From the NCBI RefSeq assembly GCF_021531315.1, contig NZ_JAFBIQ010000001.1, positions 62,001-126,000 on the forward strand: 64,000 nucleotides of DNA, given 5' to 3'. The notes under the pieces are model-generated. The model was not told the origin of the DNA. It saw only the letters and a list, made by a program, of their open reading frames with translations, and searched no databases. Source of the stretch: Oscillibacter valericigenes. Lineage in GTDB: Bacteria > Bacillota > Clostridia > Oscillospirales > Oscillospiraceae. Positions 1-8,726 of this stretch are shown here, piece by piece (the first letter of the stretch is position 1; each line of letters starts with the position of its first letter). The position numbers and the translations under genes were made by a program.

Positions 1-401
1 GCTTTACCGACAAAACGGCGGAGGAGCTGGTCGCGGAGCGTCTGAGCAGCGAGAGCTTTGCCGAGCTTGCGCCGGAGGATGAGCTTTACACCGACGCGCC
101 AAACGCCAAGCAGGCGGAGTATATCCGCACGCTCGTGTGCGGTGTGGCCGATCATGCGCCGGAGCTGGACGAATTCATCGCCAAATACGCCAAGGGCTGG
201 AGCTTTGACCGCATCCCGCTCGTCGCCTCCGCCATCATGCGCGTAGCGATGTACGAGATCCTCTACTGCCGCGATGTGCCGAACTCCGTCGCCATCAACG
301 AGGCGGTGGAGATCGCCAAAAAGTACGAAACGCCGGAGACCGTGAAATTCATCAACGGCATTCTCGGCTCGTTCGTGCGCGCGGAGATCAGCGCCGAGTA
401 A
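1..401 (+). CDS. nusB: Transcription antitermination factor NusB, C-terminal part
   Basis: The open frame enters from the left edge (first full codon at base 3) and ends at 401, so the N-terminus is outside the window. The visible residues include the NusB-like stretches FDRIPLVASAIMRVAMYEIL and SVAINEAVEIAKKY, followed by a short FINGILG ending, which is how NusB proteins normally close. NusB is a small all-helical RNA-binding protein that joins NusE (S10) on boxA RNA in rRNA antitermination. Its position just before xseA-xseB-ispA-dxs is the usual Firmicute order, which supports the call. Only the start is missing. Confidence 0.93.
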   Translation, partial: FTDKTAEELVAERLSSESFAELAPEDELYTDAPNAKQAEYIRTLVCGVADHAPELDEFIAKYAKGWSFDRIPLVASAIMRVAMYEILYCRDVPNSVAINEAVEIAKKYETPETVKFINGILGSFVRAEISAE

Positions 402-407
402 ACGAAG

Positions 408-440
408 AAGCAGAGCACTGCATTTGCGGCGCTCTGCTTT
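408..440 (+). terminator. Weak hairpin after nusB
   Basis: AAGCAGAGC at 408-416 pairs with GCTCTGCTT at 431-439 across a 14-base loop, followed by only a few T residues. It could attenuate read-through from nusB into xseA rather than stop it fully. Confidence 0.5.
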
Positions 441-485
441 GTATATTCAGATAGTGCGAAGGAAAACCACTTTACAGGAGAACGC

Positions 486-1715
486 ATGGAACAGCAGAGG
501 ATTTTTTCGGTCAGCGAAGCCAACAATTTCATCAAGGCGCTGCTTGAGCAGGTCCCGCAGTTACAGGAGATATTTGTGCGCGGCGAAATTTCCAATTATA
601 AGCTCTACCCCTCGGGCCATCACTACTTCACGCTCAAGGACGCGGAGGGCGCGATGCGCTGCGTGCTCTTCAAGGGGAATGCCGTGCGCCTGCGTTTCCG
701 GCCGGAGAACGGCATGAAGGTCATCGCCTTCGGGCGCATCGGTGTGTTCCCGCGCGACGGCGCGTATCAGCTCTATGTCTCCGAGCTTTCCGTGCAAGGC
801 GCGGGCGACCTGCACATCGCCTTCGAGCAGCTCAAGGCAAAGCTTGCGGGCGAGAGACTGTTCGACCCCGCGCACAAAAAGCCGCTGCCGAAATACCCCA
901 AGCGTATCGCCGTCATCACCTCGCCCGCGGGCGCGGCGGTGCACGATATGCTCCGCATCCTCCGCGCGCGCTGGCCGCTCACGGAGGTCAGGCTTCTCGG
1001 CGTGCGTGTGCAGGGAGCAGAGGCGCCTGCGGAGATCGTCGGCGCGCTGCGCTACGCGAATAAATACAAGGTCGCGGACCTCATCATCACGGGCCGCGGC
1101 GGCGGCTCGATCGAGGATCTGTGGGCTTTCAATGACGAGCGCGTGGCGCGCGCCATCTATGACTCGGAAATTCCGGTCATCTCCGCGGTCGGGCATGAGC
1201 CGGATGTCACAATCGCCGACTATGTCGCCGACGCGCGGGCGTCCACGCCCTCGAACGCCGCGGAGCTTGCTGTGCCCGATCAGGGGGATATGCGCGCGCG
1301 GCTTGCCGCCACGCAGCGGCACATGGCAAAAATCGAGGGAGACCGTCTTTCCGCGCTGCAAGAGCGGCTTGCGGCACTGGAGCAAAAGCGTGTGCTGCGC
1401 GACCCGATGGCCTTCATCGCGGACAAGCGCTTGCTGCTCGACTACACGCAGAAGAACCTCGCCGCGCTCGCCGAGCGGCAGGTGGGGGAGCGGCGGCGGA
1501 AATTTGCGGCGCTGTGCGCGTCGCTCCATGCGATGAGCCCGCTCGCGGTGCTCTCGCGCGGCTACGCCGTCGCACGGACTGCAGACGGCACGGTGCTCAA
1601 AGGCGCGGACGAGGTCGCGGTCGGCGATACGGTCGACATCACGCTCGCGCGCGGTGCGCTTGTCTGCACGGTCAACGAAACGAGAGGAGAAAATAACGAT
1701 GGCCAAAAGCTTTGA
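486..1715 (+). CDS. xseA: Exodeoxyribonuclease VII large subunit
   Basis: This 409-aa protein is the catalytic subunit of exonuclease VII, which degrades single-stranded DNA from both ends in repair and recombination. The N-terminal OB-fold region (about residues 5-100, with the FFTLKD and CVLFKGNA segments) binds DNA. The conserved catalytic core follows, with ITSPAGAAVHDMLRILRARW, the GRGGGSIEDLWAFNDE motif and SAVGHEPDVTIADYVADARA. A charged coiled-coil region and a C-terminal barrel (LSRGYAVA, GDTVDITLARG) complete the normal architecture. The start is supported by an AGGAG site at 476-480. Its end overlaps the small subunit gene, which suggests coupled translation. Confidence 0.97.
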   Translation: MEQQRIFSVSEANNFIKALLEQVPQLQEIFVRGEISNYKLYPSGHHYFTLKDAEGAMRCVLFKGNAVRLRFRPENGMKVIAFGRIGVFPRDGAYQLYVSELSVQGAGDLHIAFEQLKAKLAGERLFDPAHKKPLPKYPKRIAVITSPAGAAVHDMLRILRARWPLTEVRLLGVRVQGAEAPAEIVGALRYANKYKVADLIITGRGGGSIEDLWAFNDERVARAIYDSEIPVISAVGHEPDVTIADYVADARASTPSNAAELAVPDQGDMRARLAATQRHMAKIEGDRLSALQERLAALEQKRVLRDPMAFIADKRLLLDYTQKNLAALAERQVGERRRKFAALCASLHAMSPLAVLSRGYAVARTADGTVLKGADEVAVGDTVDITLARGALVCTVNETRGENNDGQKL

Positions 1716-1923
1716 GGATAATATCGCACGGCTCGAGGAGATCGTGTCGCAGCTGGAGCGCGGGGACGCAAAATTGGCGGACTCGCTCAAGCTTTTCGAG
1801 GAGGGGACGAAGCTCGCCGCCTCCTGCGGGAAAATGCTCGACGAGGCGGAGCAAAAGGTCGTTCGTCTGACGAAGGGCGCGGACGGCGCGCCGGTCGAAA
1901 CGCCTTTTGATACGGAGGGATGA
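1699..1923 (+). CDS. xseB: Exodeoxyribonuclease VII small subunit
   Basis: The 74-aa product has the typical XseB pattern: FEDNIARLEEIVSQLERGD, then LADSLKLFEEGTKLAASC. These helices bundle around the coiled coil of XseA, and several small subunits bind each large one. An in-frame upstream start at 1654 exists, but the ATG at 1699 is preferred because GAGAGGAG lies just ahead of it and the protein then begins at the usual family N-terminus. It overlaps the end of xseA by 17 bases and overlaps ispA at ATGA-like ends, so all three are probably one translational unit. Confidence 0.95.
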   Translation: MAKSFEDNIARLEEIVSQLERGDAKLADSLKLFEEGTKLAASCGKMLDEAEQKVVRLTKGADGAPVETPFDTEG

Positions 1924-2816
1924 TGGCAATGGAACAGGAGATTTTCTCTCTGCACATGGAGCGTCACCGCACGATGGTCGAAGACTTTATCGCCACGCAG
2001 TGCGTTGCAGCGGACGAACCCTATGCGCGGCTGCTGGACGCCATGCGGTACAGCCTCACAGCGGGCGGCAAGCGCCTGCGCCCGATCCTGACACTGGAAT
2101 TCTGCCGACTGTGCGGCGGCGACATCGAAGCCGCGCTCCCTGCTGCCTGCGGCGTGGAGCTGCTGCATACCTATTCGCTCATCCACGACGATCTGCCGTG
2201 CATGGACGACGACGATCTGCGCCGCGGCAGGCCCTCAAACCACAGGGTGTTCGGCGAGGCGACGGCGGTGCTCGCGGGCGACGCGCTGCAGGCTCTCGCC
2301 TTTGAAACGGTGCTCTCCGCGCCGCTCGCACCGGAGCGCGCGCTGCGCTGCGCCCAGATTTTGACACATGCGGCAGGCCACGCGGGCATCTGCGGCGGGC
2401 AACAGCTCGACCTTGCGTGGGAGGGGAAAAAGCTCGACCGCGATGAGTTGCTGGAGATACACCTGCGCAAAACGAGCGCGCTCATCCGCGCAGCCTGCCT
2501 GATGGGCGTTGCCGCCGCGGGCGGCACGGCGGCACAGGAGGACGCGGCGCGGCGCTATGCCGATTCACTCGGCCTCGCGTTCCAGATCAGAGATGATATG
2601 CTCGACATCATTGGCGACGAGGCAACCTTCGGTAAGCCCATCGGCTCGGACAAAACGGAGGAAAAGACCACCTTCGTAGATCTCCTTGGTCTCGACGGCT
2701 GCGCGCGTGAGGTCACGCGCCTGACAGACGAGGCGGTCTCCGCGCTCGGTATTTTTGGCAGCGAGGCGGACTTCCTCACCACGCTCTCGCGCGGCATGGA
2801 AACGCGAAACAGCTAA
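1920..2816 (+). CDS. ispA: Farnesyl/geranyl diphosphate synthase (polyprenyl synthetase)
   Basis: This 298-aa trans-isoprenyl diphosphate synthase condenses isopentenyl diphosphate with allylic diphosphates to make farnesyl (or geranyl) diphosphate for undecaprenol and quinone synthesis. The first aspartate-rich motif is seen in LIHDDLPCMDDDDLRRGRP and the second in FQIRDDMLDIIGD; both bind the magnesium-diphosphate. GGKRLRP near residue 52 is the substrate-binding lysine-arginine motif. Three in-frame ATG codons lie close together at 1920, 1923 and 1929; the first overlaps the xseB stop. The neighbour dxs supplies the same pathway. Confidence 0.95.
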   Translation: MMAMEQEIFSLHMERHRTMVEDFIATQCVAADEPYARLLDAMRYSLTAGGKRLRPILTLEFCRLCGGDIEAALPAACGVELLHTYSLIHDDLPCMDDDDLRRGRPSNHRVFGEATAVLAGDALQALAFETVLSAPLAPERALRCAQILTHAAGHAGICGGQQLDLAWEGKKLDRDELLEIHLRKTSALIRAACLMGVAAAGGTAAQEDAARRYADSLGLAFQIRDDMLDIIGDEATFGKPIGSDKTEEKTTFVDLLGLDGCAREVTRLTDEAVSALGIFGSEADFLTTLSRGMETRNS

Positions 2817-2822
2817 ATTTCG

Positions 2823-2860
2823 GCAGGGCGGAGAGGCAAAGTGCTCCGCTCTGCTTTTTT
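2823..2860 (+). terminator. Rho-independent terminator after ispA
   Basis: GCAGGGCGGAG (2823-2833) pairs with CTCCGCTCTGC (2844-2854) with one G-U pair, followed by six T residues. It closes the nusB-xse-ispA unit before the dxs promoter. Confidence 0.8.
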
Positions 2861-2904
2861 GCGCCGTTCACAAAAATTTTGCAGTGAATATCGGCCTGCA
2901 TATC

Positions 2905-2933
2905 TTGTATATTTCCGCGCGATGGTCTATAAT
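2905..2933 (+). promoter_or_regulatory. Sigma-A-type promoter of the dxs operon
   Basis: TTGTAT (2905-2910) and a perfect TATAAT (2928-2933) are separated by 17 bases, just after the ispA terminator and 34 bases before the dxs start. Confidence 0.75.
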
Positions 2934-2967
2934 GACAATGTATCTGCAATTTAAGGAGTAATTCACC

Positions 2968-4815
2968 TTGATCTTAGACCAAATCCATTCCCCGCGCGAT
3001 GTCAAGGCGCTCGACCAAGCGGAGCTTTCGGCGCTGTGCGATGAGCTGCGCGCGTTTCTTGTCGAGCAGGTCTCGCACACCGGCGGGCACCTCGCCTCGA
3101 ACCTCGGCGTGGTGGAGCTGACCGTCGCCATCCACCGCGTGTTTGATACGGAGCGCGACCGCCTTGTGTTCGACGTGGGACACCAATGCTATATCCATAA
3201 GATCCTCACTGGCCGCGCCGAGCGCTTTCCGACGCTGCGCCAGCTCGGCGGTATCTCGGGCTTTCCCAAGCCCTGTGAGAGCGTACACGACGCTTTCATC
3301 GCCGGCCATGCCTCCAACTCCGTTTCCGTGGCGCTCGGCATGGCACGCGCCCGCACAATGCTGCACGAGGATTACAGTGTGCTCGCCCTCATCGGCGACG
3401 GTGCGCTCACCGGCGGCCTTGCCTATGAGGGACTCAACAACGCGGGCGCTTCCGGCGAACCGCTGATCGTGATCCTGAACGACAACGGGATGTCCATCGA
3501 CCGCAACGTCGGCGCGATGAGCGAGCATCTCTCGCGCCTGCGCACGAAGCCGGAGTATTTCGCTTTCAAGAAAGCATATCACAGTGCGCTGGGCAGCACA
3601 GCCGCAGGCCGTGCGCTCTATCGCTTCAACCACTCGCTCAAGACCGGCATCAAAAAAGCCATGCTGCCCAACGCCACGATGTTCGAGGACATGGGCTTTT
3701 CCTACCTCGGTCCTGTGGACGGACACGACCTCGCGCAGCTCACCACCACGCTCGAGTGGGCGAGGGAGATGAAGCGACCTGTTCTGGTCCATGTCCGTAC
3801 GCAGAAGGGGCGCGGCTATGCGCCTGCGGAAAAGGAGCCTTGGAAGTTCCACGGCGTCGGGCCGTTTGATGCGCCGACCGGCGTGGTGCCGAGCGCAAAG
3901 GAGAGCTTTTCCTCTGTTTTCGGCAAGGCCCTCACAGAGCTGGCGGCGCGGGACCCGCGCGTATGCGCGATCACTGCGGCGATGGAAGACGGCACGGGGC
4001 TCACGCCCTTCGCCCATCGTTTCCCCGACCGCTTTTTCGATGTCGGCATCGCCGAGAGCCACGCCGCCGCGATGGCGGCGGGCCTTGCCAAGCAGGGGGC
4101 TGTTCCGGTCTTTGCCGTATATTCGAGCTTTCTTCAGCGCGCCTACGACCAGCTGCTGCACGATGTGGCGCTGAGCGGCCTGCACATTGTCTTTGCCGTG
4201 GATCGTGCAGGACTGGTCGGCGCGGACGGCGCAACGCACCACGGCGTGATGGACGCGGTGTTTTTATCCGGTATCCCGAATATGACGGTGCTCTGCCCGG
4301 CGAACTTCGCCGAGCTGCGCGCCATGCTGCGCCGCGCCGTGCTGGAAATGAACAGCCCTGTCGCCATCCGCTATCCGCGCGGCGGCGAGGGCGCCTTCAC
4401 CGCCGACACGAGCGCAGAGGATTTTGCTGAGCTGCGCGCGGGCGAGGACATTACCCTCTGCGCCTACGGCACGATGGTCAACAATGTGCTTGACGCGGCT
4501 GCGCTGCTGCACAAGCAGGGTATTGAGGCCCGCGTTGTGAAGCTGGGGCGCATCACGCCGTTTTGCGGCGGCGAGCTTTCCCGCGTGTTCGGCAAGACAA
4601 AGCGGCTGCTGGTCGCGGAGGAGTGTTCGGGCGTCGGCTGCATCGGCCAGCGCATCGCGGCGATTCTGGCTGAGGAGGGACACGAGCCGCAAAAACTGAT
4701 GCTCTGCAACCTCGGACGCAAATTCATCGAGCAGGGGAGTGTTCCCGAACTCTACTGCCAGTGCGGACTGGACGCGGAGAGTCTGGCGCACACGGCAAAG
4801 GAGATGTGCCAATGA
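2968..4815 (+). CDS. dxs: 1-deoxy-D-xylulose-5-phosphate synthase
   Basis: Dxs joins pyruvate and glyceraldehyde 3-phosphate, using thiamine diphosphate, to give DXP, the first step of the MEP isoprenoid pathway. The 615-aa length is normal. Visible features are VFDVGHQCYIHKILTGR, the ThDP motif IGDGALTGG with the downstream asparagine (LNDNGMSID), FEDMGFSYLGPVDGHD, and the transketolase-like pyrimidine domain with DVGIAESHAAAMAAGLA. The start is TTG at 2968 with AAGGAG at 2954-2959. It overlaps tlyA by four bases (ATGA), the same order as in other Firmicutes. Confidence 0.97.
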   Translation: MILDQIHSPRDVKALDQAELSALCDELRAFLVEQVSHTGGHLASNLGVVELTVAIHRVFDTERDRLVFDVGHQCYIHKILTGRAERFPTLRQLGGISGFPKPCESVHDAFIAGHASNSVSVALGMARARTMLHEDYSVLALIGDGALTGGLAYEGLNNAGASGEPLIVILNDNGMSIDRNVGAMSEHLSRLRTKPEYFAFKKAYHSALGSTAAGRALYRFNHSLKTGIKKAMLPNATMFEDMGFSYLGPVDGHDLAQLTTTLEWAREMKRPVLVHVRTQKGRGYAPAEKEPWKFHGVGPFDAPTGVVPSAKESFSSVFGKALTELAARDPRVCAITAAMEDGTGLTPFAHRFPDRFFDVGIAESHAAAMAAGLAKQGAVPVFAVYSSFLQRAYDQLLHDVALSGLHIVFAVDRAGLVGADGATHHGVMDAVFLSGIPNMTVLCPANFAELRAMLRRAVLEMNSPVAIRYPRGGEGAFTADTSAEDFAELRAGEDITLCAYGTMVNNVLDAAALLHKQGIEARVVKLGRITPFCGGELSRVFGKTKRLLVAEECSGVGCIGQRIAAILAEEGHEPQKLMLCNLGRKFIEQGSVPELYCQCGLDAESLAHTAKEMCQ

Positions 4816-5636
4816 GCGGAAAGATCAGATTGGATGTCGCGCTCGTTGAGCGCGGACTTGCCGAAACGCGGGCCAAGGCGCAGTCGAGCATCATGAGCGG
4901 CATCGTGTTTGTCAACGGCCAGCGCTGCGACAAGGCGGGCACGCCGGTCGCCGCCGATGCGGCGATCGAGCTGCGCGGCTCCACACTGCGCTATGTCAGC
5001 CGCGGCGGGCTCAAGCTCGAAAAGGCGATGACGGAATTTCCCATCACGCTCGCAGACTGTATCTGCGCCGACATCGGCGCCTCCACCGGCGGCTTTACCG
5101 ATTGTATGCTGCAAAACGGCGCGCGGAAGGTCTATGCCGTGGATGTCGGCTACGGCCAGCTCGACTGGAAGCTCCGCAGCGATGCGCGCGTGGTGTGTAT
5201 GGAGCGCACGAATGCCCGCTACCTCACGCATGAGCAGATTCCCGACGAGCTGGATTTCGCCTCTGTGGATGTGTCGTTTATCTCATTAAAGCTCATCCTG
5301 CCCGCGCTCGCAGGGCTGTTGAAGCCTAACGGTCACGCCGTCTGCCTCGTCAAGCCTCAGTTTGAGGCGGGGCGCGAGAAGGTCGGTAAGAAGGGCGTCG
5401 TGCGCGATCCCGCGGTGCATTTAGAGGTGCTGGAGCACTTCCTCGAGCACGCAAAGGAAAGCCACTTTACAGTCCTTGGCCTGACTTATTCTCCCATTCG
5501 CGGGCCCGAGGGAAACATCGAATATCTCGGCTATCTCTCCCGCGCGGGAGAAGCGCAGCCAACGCACGATCTGAAGGCCCTTGTCGACTCGTCCCATGCG
5601 GCGCTGGAGGAAAAGAGGGGTGAAACCGATGCTTAA
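4812..5636 (+). CDS. tlyA: TlyA family rRNA (cytidine-2'-O)-methyltransferase
   Basis: The 274-aa protein has an N-terminal S4 RNA-binding domain (RLDVALVERGLAETRAKAQS, then GIVFVNGQ) followed by a Rossmann-type FtsJ/TlyA methyltransferase domain with the SAM-binding stretch CADIGASTGGFTDCMLQNGA. TlyA relatives methylate ribose positions in 16S and 23S rRNA; some also act as hemolysins or haemolysin-associated proteins by name only. The start is the ATG at 4812 that overlaps the dxs stop; upstream in-frame codons would read into dxs. It is co-transcribed with dxs and nadK. The exact target nucleotide cannot be read from sequence. Confidence 0.93.
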   Translation: MSGKIRLDVALVERGLAETRAKAQSSIMSGIVFVNGQRCDKAGTPVAADAAIELRGSTLRYVSRGGLKLEKAMTEFPITLADCICADIGASTGGFTDCMLQNGARKVYAVDVGYGQLDWKLRSDARVVCMERTNARYLTHEQIPDELDFASVDVSFISLKLILPALAGLLKPNGHAVCLVKPQFEAGREKVGKKGVVRDPAVHLEVLEHFLEHAKESHFTVLGLTYSPIRGPEGNIEYLGYLSRAGEAQPTHDLKALVDSSHAALEEKRGETDA

Positions 5637-6510
5637 AAAAGTTATTTTGTGTCCCAATCCCTACCGCGACCGTGAGTTGTCCGTCGCCAAGGAGGCCAAG
5701 CGCATCCTCGACAGTGTGCGCTGCCCGAATGTCGTGTGCGTTCCCTTCCGTAACGAGGAAAAGCCCGAGGGCTTTGGCCTTGACATCAGGCCCCTCACGC
5801 AGGAGCTGCGCGGCGCGGACATGATCATCGCCTTCGGCGGCGACGGCACGATCCTGCACCTTTCCAAAACGGCGGCGCACCGCGACATTCCCGTGCTGGG
5901 CGTGAACCTCGGCTCACTCGGCTTCATGGCCGAGCTGGAGCAGCGAGAGCTGGGCCGCCTTGCCGAGCTGATCGAGCAAAAATACACGGTCGAGAGCCGC
6001 ATGATGCTCGATGTCAGTGTAGTGCGCGACGGGCGCGTTATCTATTCAAATCTTGCGCTCAACGAGGCGGTCGTCACGCGCGGGGCCGTTTCCCGCGTGA
6101 TCCGGCTGCACATCCACACCGAGCAAGGGCGGCTGCTCGATGTCACGGGCGACGGCGTGATCGTCGCCACGCCCACCGGCTCCACGGCCTATTCGCTCTC
6201 GGCGGGCGGGCCCGTCGTCGAGCCGACCGCGCGCAATCTGATCGTCAGTCCTATCTGCGCGCACAGCGTACACGCCAATTCCTATGTGCTCTCGCCCGAG
6301 CGCAACATCACCGTGCAGACGGAAAAGACCGGCTACAAGCCCATCTTTCTCTCTGTCGACGGCGGCAAGGCGTTCTCGCTCAAAAACGGCGACGCCGTGG
6401 AGATCAGACGCTCCAAATACGAAACCAGGCTCGTAAGGCTCTCCAACAAGAGTTTTTGCGATATTCTGCAAAAAAAAATGCTGATGGGAGTGTTGGGACA
6501 TGAAGAATGA
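5629..6510 (+). CDS. nadK: NAD kinase
   Basis: NAD kinase phosphorylates NAD to NADP and so sets the cell NADP pool. The 293-aa protein carries the GGDGTILHLSK motif, the GVNLGSLGFMAELE segment and the nucleotide-site block TPTGSTAYSLSAGGPVVEP. The ATG at 5629 is chosen because AGAGGGG lies at 5614-5620; longer in-frame starts lie inside tlyA, whose end it overlaps by eight bases. It sits between tlyA and argR, the typical gene order in Clostridia. Confidence 0.96.
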   Translation: MLKKVILCPNPYRDRELSVAKEAKRILDSVRCPNVVCVPFRNEEKPEGFGLDIRPLTQELRGADMIIAFGGDGTILHLSKTAAHRDIPVLGVNLGSLGFMAELEQRELGRLAELIEQKYTVESRMMLDVSVVRDGRVIYSNLALNEAVVTRGAVSRVIRLHIHTEQGRLLDVTGDGVIVATPTGSTAYSLSAGGPVVEPTARNLIVSPICAHSVHANSYVLSPERNITVQTEKTGYKPIFLSVDGGKAFSLKNGDAVEIRRSKYETRLVRLSNKSFCDILQKKMLMGVLGHEE

Positions 6511-6952
6511 CCGACAGGAAAAAATTCTGGCCATCATTGAGGCCAAACCGATCGAAACACAGGAGCAGCTCTTATCCGAGCTGCAGGAACAGGGTGTTGA
6601 GAGCACGCAGGCGACCATCTCGCGCGACATCAAGCAGCTCCACCTGATCAAGGAGCCGGTCGGCGGCGGGCGCTACCGCTATGCCGTGAGTGCGCAGAAG
6701 ATCAAGCTCAACTTCGCCGGCCGCCTTCAGGTGATCCTGCGCGAGAGCATTCTCAGCGCCGAGCGCGCACAGAACCTCGTGGTCGTCAAGATGATGCCGG
6801 GCCTCGGCCCCGCAGCGGGTGCCGCCTTCGACGGCATGGAGATCCCTGCCATCGTCGGCACGGTCAGCGGCGATGACACGGTGCTGGTCGTGCTGCGCGA
6901 CGACGCGAGCGCAGTGGAATTCTGCACTGAGCTGACTGAGATGATCAAATAA
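6500..6952 (+). CDS. argR: Arginine repressor ArgR/AhrC
   Basis: The 150-aa length and two-domain plan fit the arginine-responsive repressor. The N-terminal winged helix includes ETQEQLLSELQEQGVESTQA and TISRDIKQLHLIK; the C-terminal domain carries the arginine-binding and hexamer region with PGLGPAAGAAFDGMEIPAIV and GTVSGDDTVLVV. As a hexamer with arginine it represses biosynthesis genes and can activate catabolic ones. The gene overlaps nadK by 11 bases and lies 17 bases before recN, the usual argR-recN pair of Firmicutes. Confidence 0.96.
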   Translation: MKNDRQEKILAIIEAKPIETQEQLLSELQEQGVESTQATISRDIKQLHLIKEPVGGGRYRYAVSAQKIKLNFAGRLQVILRESILSAERAQNLVVVKMMPGLGPAAGAAFDGMEIPAIVGTVSGDDTVLVVLRDDASAVEFCTELTEMIK

Positions 6953-6969
6953 AAGGGGAGGAAGCCGCA

Positions 6970-8652
6970 ATGCTTCAGCTTCTCCACATCGAAAATATTG
7001 CCGTGATCGAGTGCGCGGACATCTCGTTCCGCGCGGGCTTCAACGCGCTCACAGGTGAGACCGGCGCGGGCAAGTCCATCGTCATTGACTCGCTCAGCGC
7101 GGTGCTCGGCGCGCGCACCTCGCGCGATCTCATCCGCACAGGCGCAGACAAGGCCTTTGTGAGCGCGGAGTTTGACGCGGTTGACACCTCGCTCGGCGCG
7201 CTCGCAGAGCTGGGCGTCGAGCCGGAGGACGGTGTGCTGCTGCTCCAGCGCGATATTTACGCCGACGGCAGGAACCTCTGCCGCGTGAACGGGCGGCCAG
7301 TTACGGTCGCGCAGCTGCGCGCGCTCGGCACAAGTCTTTTGAACATCCACGGCCAGCACGAGGGCACACAGCTTTTGGACGAGGAGCAGCATGGCGCGTA
7401 TCTCGACCGTTTCGCGCAGGTAAACGACCCTTTAGACGCCTATACGGTGCGTTATCAGGCTGTGCGCGAAACGCGGCGGCAGATTGATGAACTGCAGATG
7501 GACGAGGCGGAAAAGGCCCGCCGCGTGGATACGCTGCGCCATCAGATCGCCGAGCTGGAGCGTGCGGAGCTGCGCGGCGGTGAAGAGGAGGAGCTGCTCG
7601 AACGGCGCGAGCTGCTGCGCAACGCCGAAAAATTTATGGAAGCCTTCGCCGCGGCGGACTACGCCCTCTCCGGCGGGGAGGACGGCCTCGGCGCGGTGAG
7701 CCAGCTCAAAAACGCGGAAAACGCGCTGCATAGCGTGCGCACCCTTGGCGCGCGCTTTTCCGAGCTGTGCGAGTGGCTGGAGGGGCTGTATTCCGAGGTC
7801 TACGACCTTGCCGAAACGGTGCGTGACCTGCGCAGCGAGATGGATTTCTCTCCACAGGAGCTTGACGCGGTGGAGAGCCGCGCCGACCAGCTCTACCGCT
7901 TGAAGAAGAAATACGGCGCGACGGTGGGCGAGATGCTCGACTACCTTGAGCGCAGCAAGAAGGAGCTGGACGAGATCGAGTACGCGGATGACCGCATCGT
8001 GCAGCTGCAAGGCAAGCTCGACAAGCAGAAAAAGGAACTGCTCAGCGCAGCGCGAGCCCTCTCCGACGCGCGCAAGACCGCGGCAAGGACGCTCGAAGAG
8101 CGCATTTTGCAGGAGCTGCACGAGCTGGACATGAACAAGGTCCGCTTTGCCATCGACTTTATCGAAAAAGAGCCTGACGCGACAGGTATCGACACGGTGC
8201 GCTTTCTCATGAGCGCGAATGTGGGCGAAGATCTCAAGCCCATTCACAAGATCGCCTCGGGCGGCGAGCTGGCGCGCATCATGCTCGCGCTCAAAAATGT
8301 GCTCGCCGAGCAGGACCATGTGATGACGATGGTGTTCGATGAGGTGGATACCGGCGTTTCAGGACGCGCGGCCCAGCGCGTGGCGGAAAAGCTCGCAAAG
8401 CTCTCGCAAAAGCGGCAGGTGCTTTGCGTCACGCATCTGCCGCAGCTTGCCGCGATGGCGGATACGCATTTTTCCGTCGAGAAAGGCGAGGAAAACGGCC
8501 GCACCTTCACTTGCGTCGCGGAGCTGGACCGCGCGCAGCGCCGCACGGAGCTGGCGCGGCTCACCGGCGGCGGAGAGGCGACCGAAACGCAGCTTCGCGG
8601 CGCGGAGGAGCTGCTTGCTGCGGCGGAGCAGTTCAAAAATTCGCTGCGTTAA
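6970..8652 (+). CDS. recN: DNA repair protein RecN
   Basis: RecN is an SMC-like ATPase that acts early at DNA double-strand breaks. The 560-aa protein opens with LLHIENIAVIECADISFRAG and the Walker A loop TGETGAGKSIVIDSLSAVLG, has a long central coiled coil with glutamate- and arginine-rich repeats (about residues 160-370), and ends with the ABC signature KIASGGELARIMLALKN, Walker B MVFDEVDTGVSG and LCVTHLPQLAA. The start is preceded by GGGGAGG at 6955-6961. Head and tail ATPase halves are both intact. Confidence 0.97.
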   Translation: MLQLLHIENIAVIECADISFRAGFNALTGETGAGKSIVIDSLSAVLGARTSRDLIRTGADKAFVSAEFDAVDTSLGALAELGVEPEDGVLLLQRDIYADGRNLCRVNGRPVTVAQLRALGTSLLNIHGQHEGTQLLDEEQHGAYLDRFAQVNDPLDAYTVRYQAVRETRRQIDELQMDEAEKARRVDTLRHQIAELERAELRGGEEEELLERRELLRNAEKFMEAFAAADYALSGGEDGLGAVSQLKNAENALHSVRTLGARFSELCEWLEGLYSEVYDLAETVRDLRSEMDFSPQELDAVESRADQLYRLKKKYGATVGEMLDYLERSKKELDEIEYADDRIVQLQGKLDKQKKELLSAARALSDARKTAARTLEERILQELHELDMNKVRFAIDFIEKEPDATGIDTVRFLMSANVGEDLKPIHKIASGGELARIMLALKNVLAEQDHVMTMVFDEVDTGVSGRAAQRVAEKLAKLSQKRQVLCVTHLPQLAAMADTHFSVEKGEENGRTFTCVAELDRAQRRTELARLTGGGEATETQLRGAEELLAAAEQFKNSLR

Positions 8653-8663
8653 AGTAAAAAAGA

Positions 8664-8692
8664 TTGCATTTTCCGCCCTCTGGCGGTACAAT
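8664..8692 (+). promoter_or_regulatory. Promoter of the M28-like gene
   Basis: TTGCAT (8664-8669), a 17-base spacer and TACAAT (8687-8692) lie directly after recN and 34 bases before the next start codon. Confidence 0.65.
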
Positions 8693-8726
8693 ATGCCTTG
8701 ACTTGAAAAAAGGAGAACCACTGCCG

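Noticed and set aside
561-2186. 541-aa minus-strand frame opposite xseA-xseB-ispA
   Set aside because: Shadow of GC-rich coding sequence on the other strand; full-length known genes explain the region. The same applies to the long frames at 31064-32260, 32257-33171, 39124-40209 and 54557-55639.
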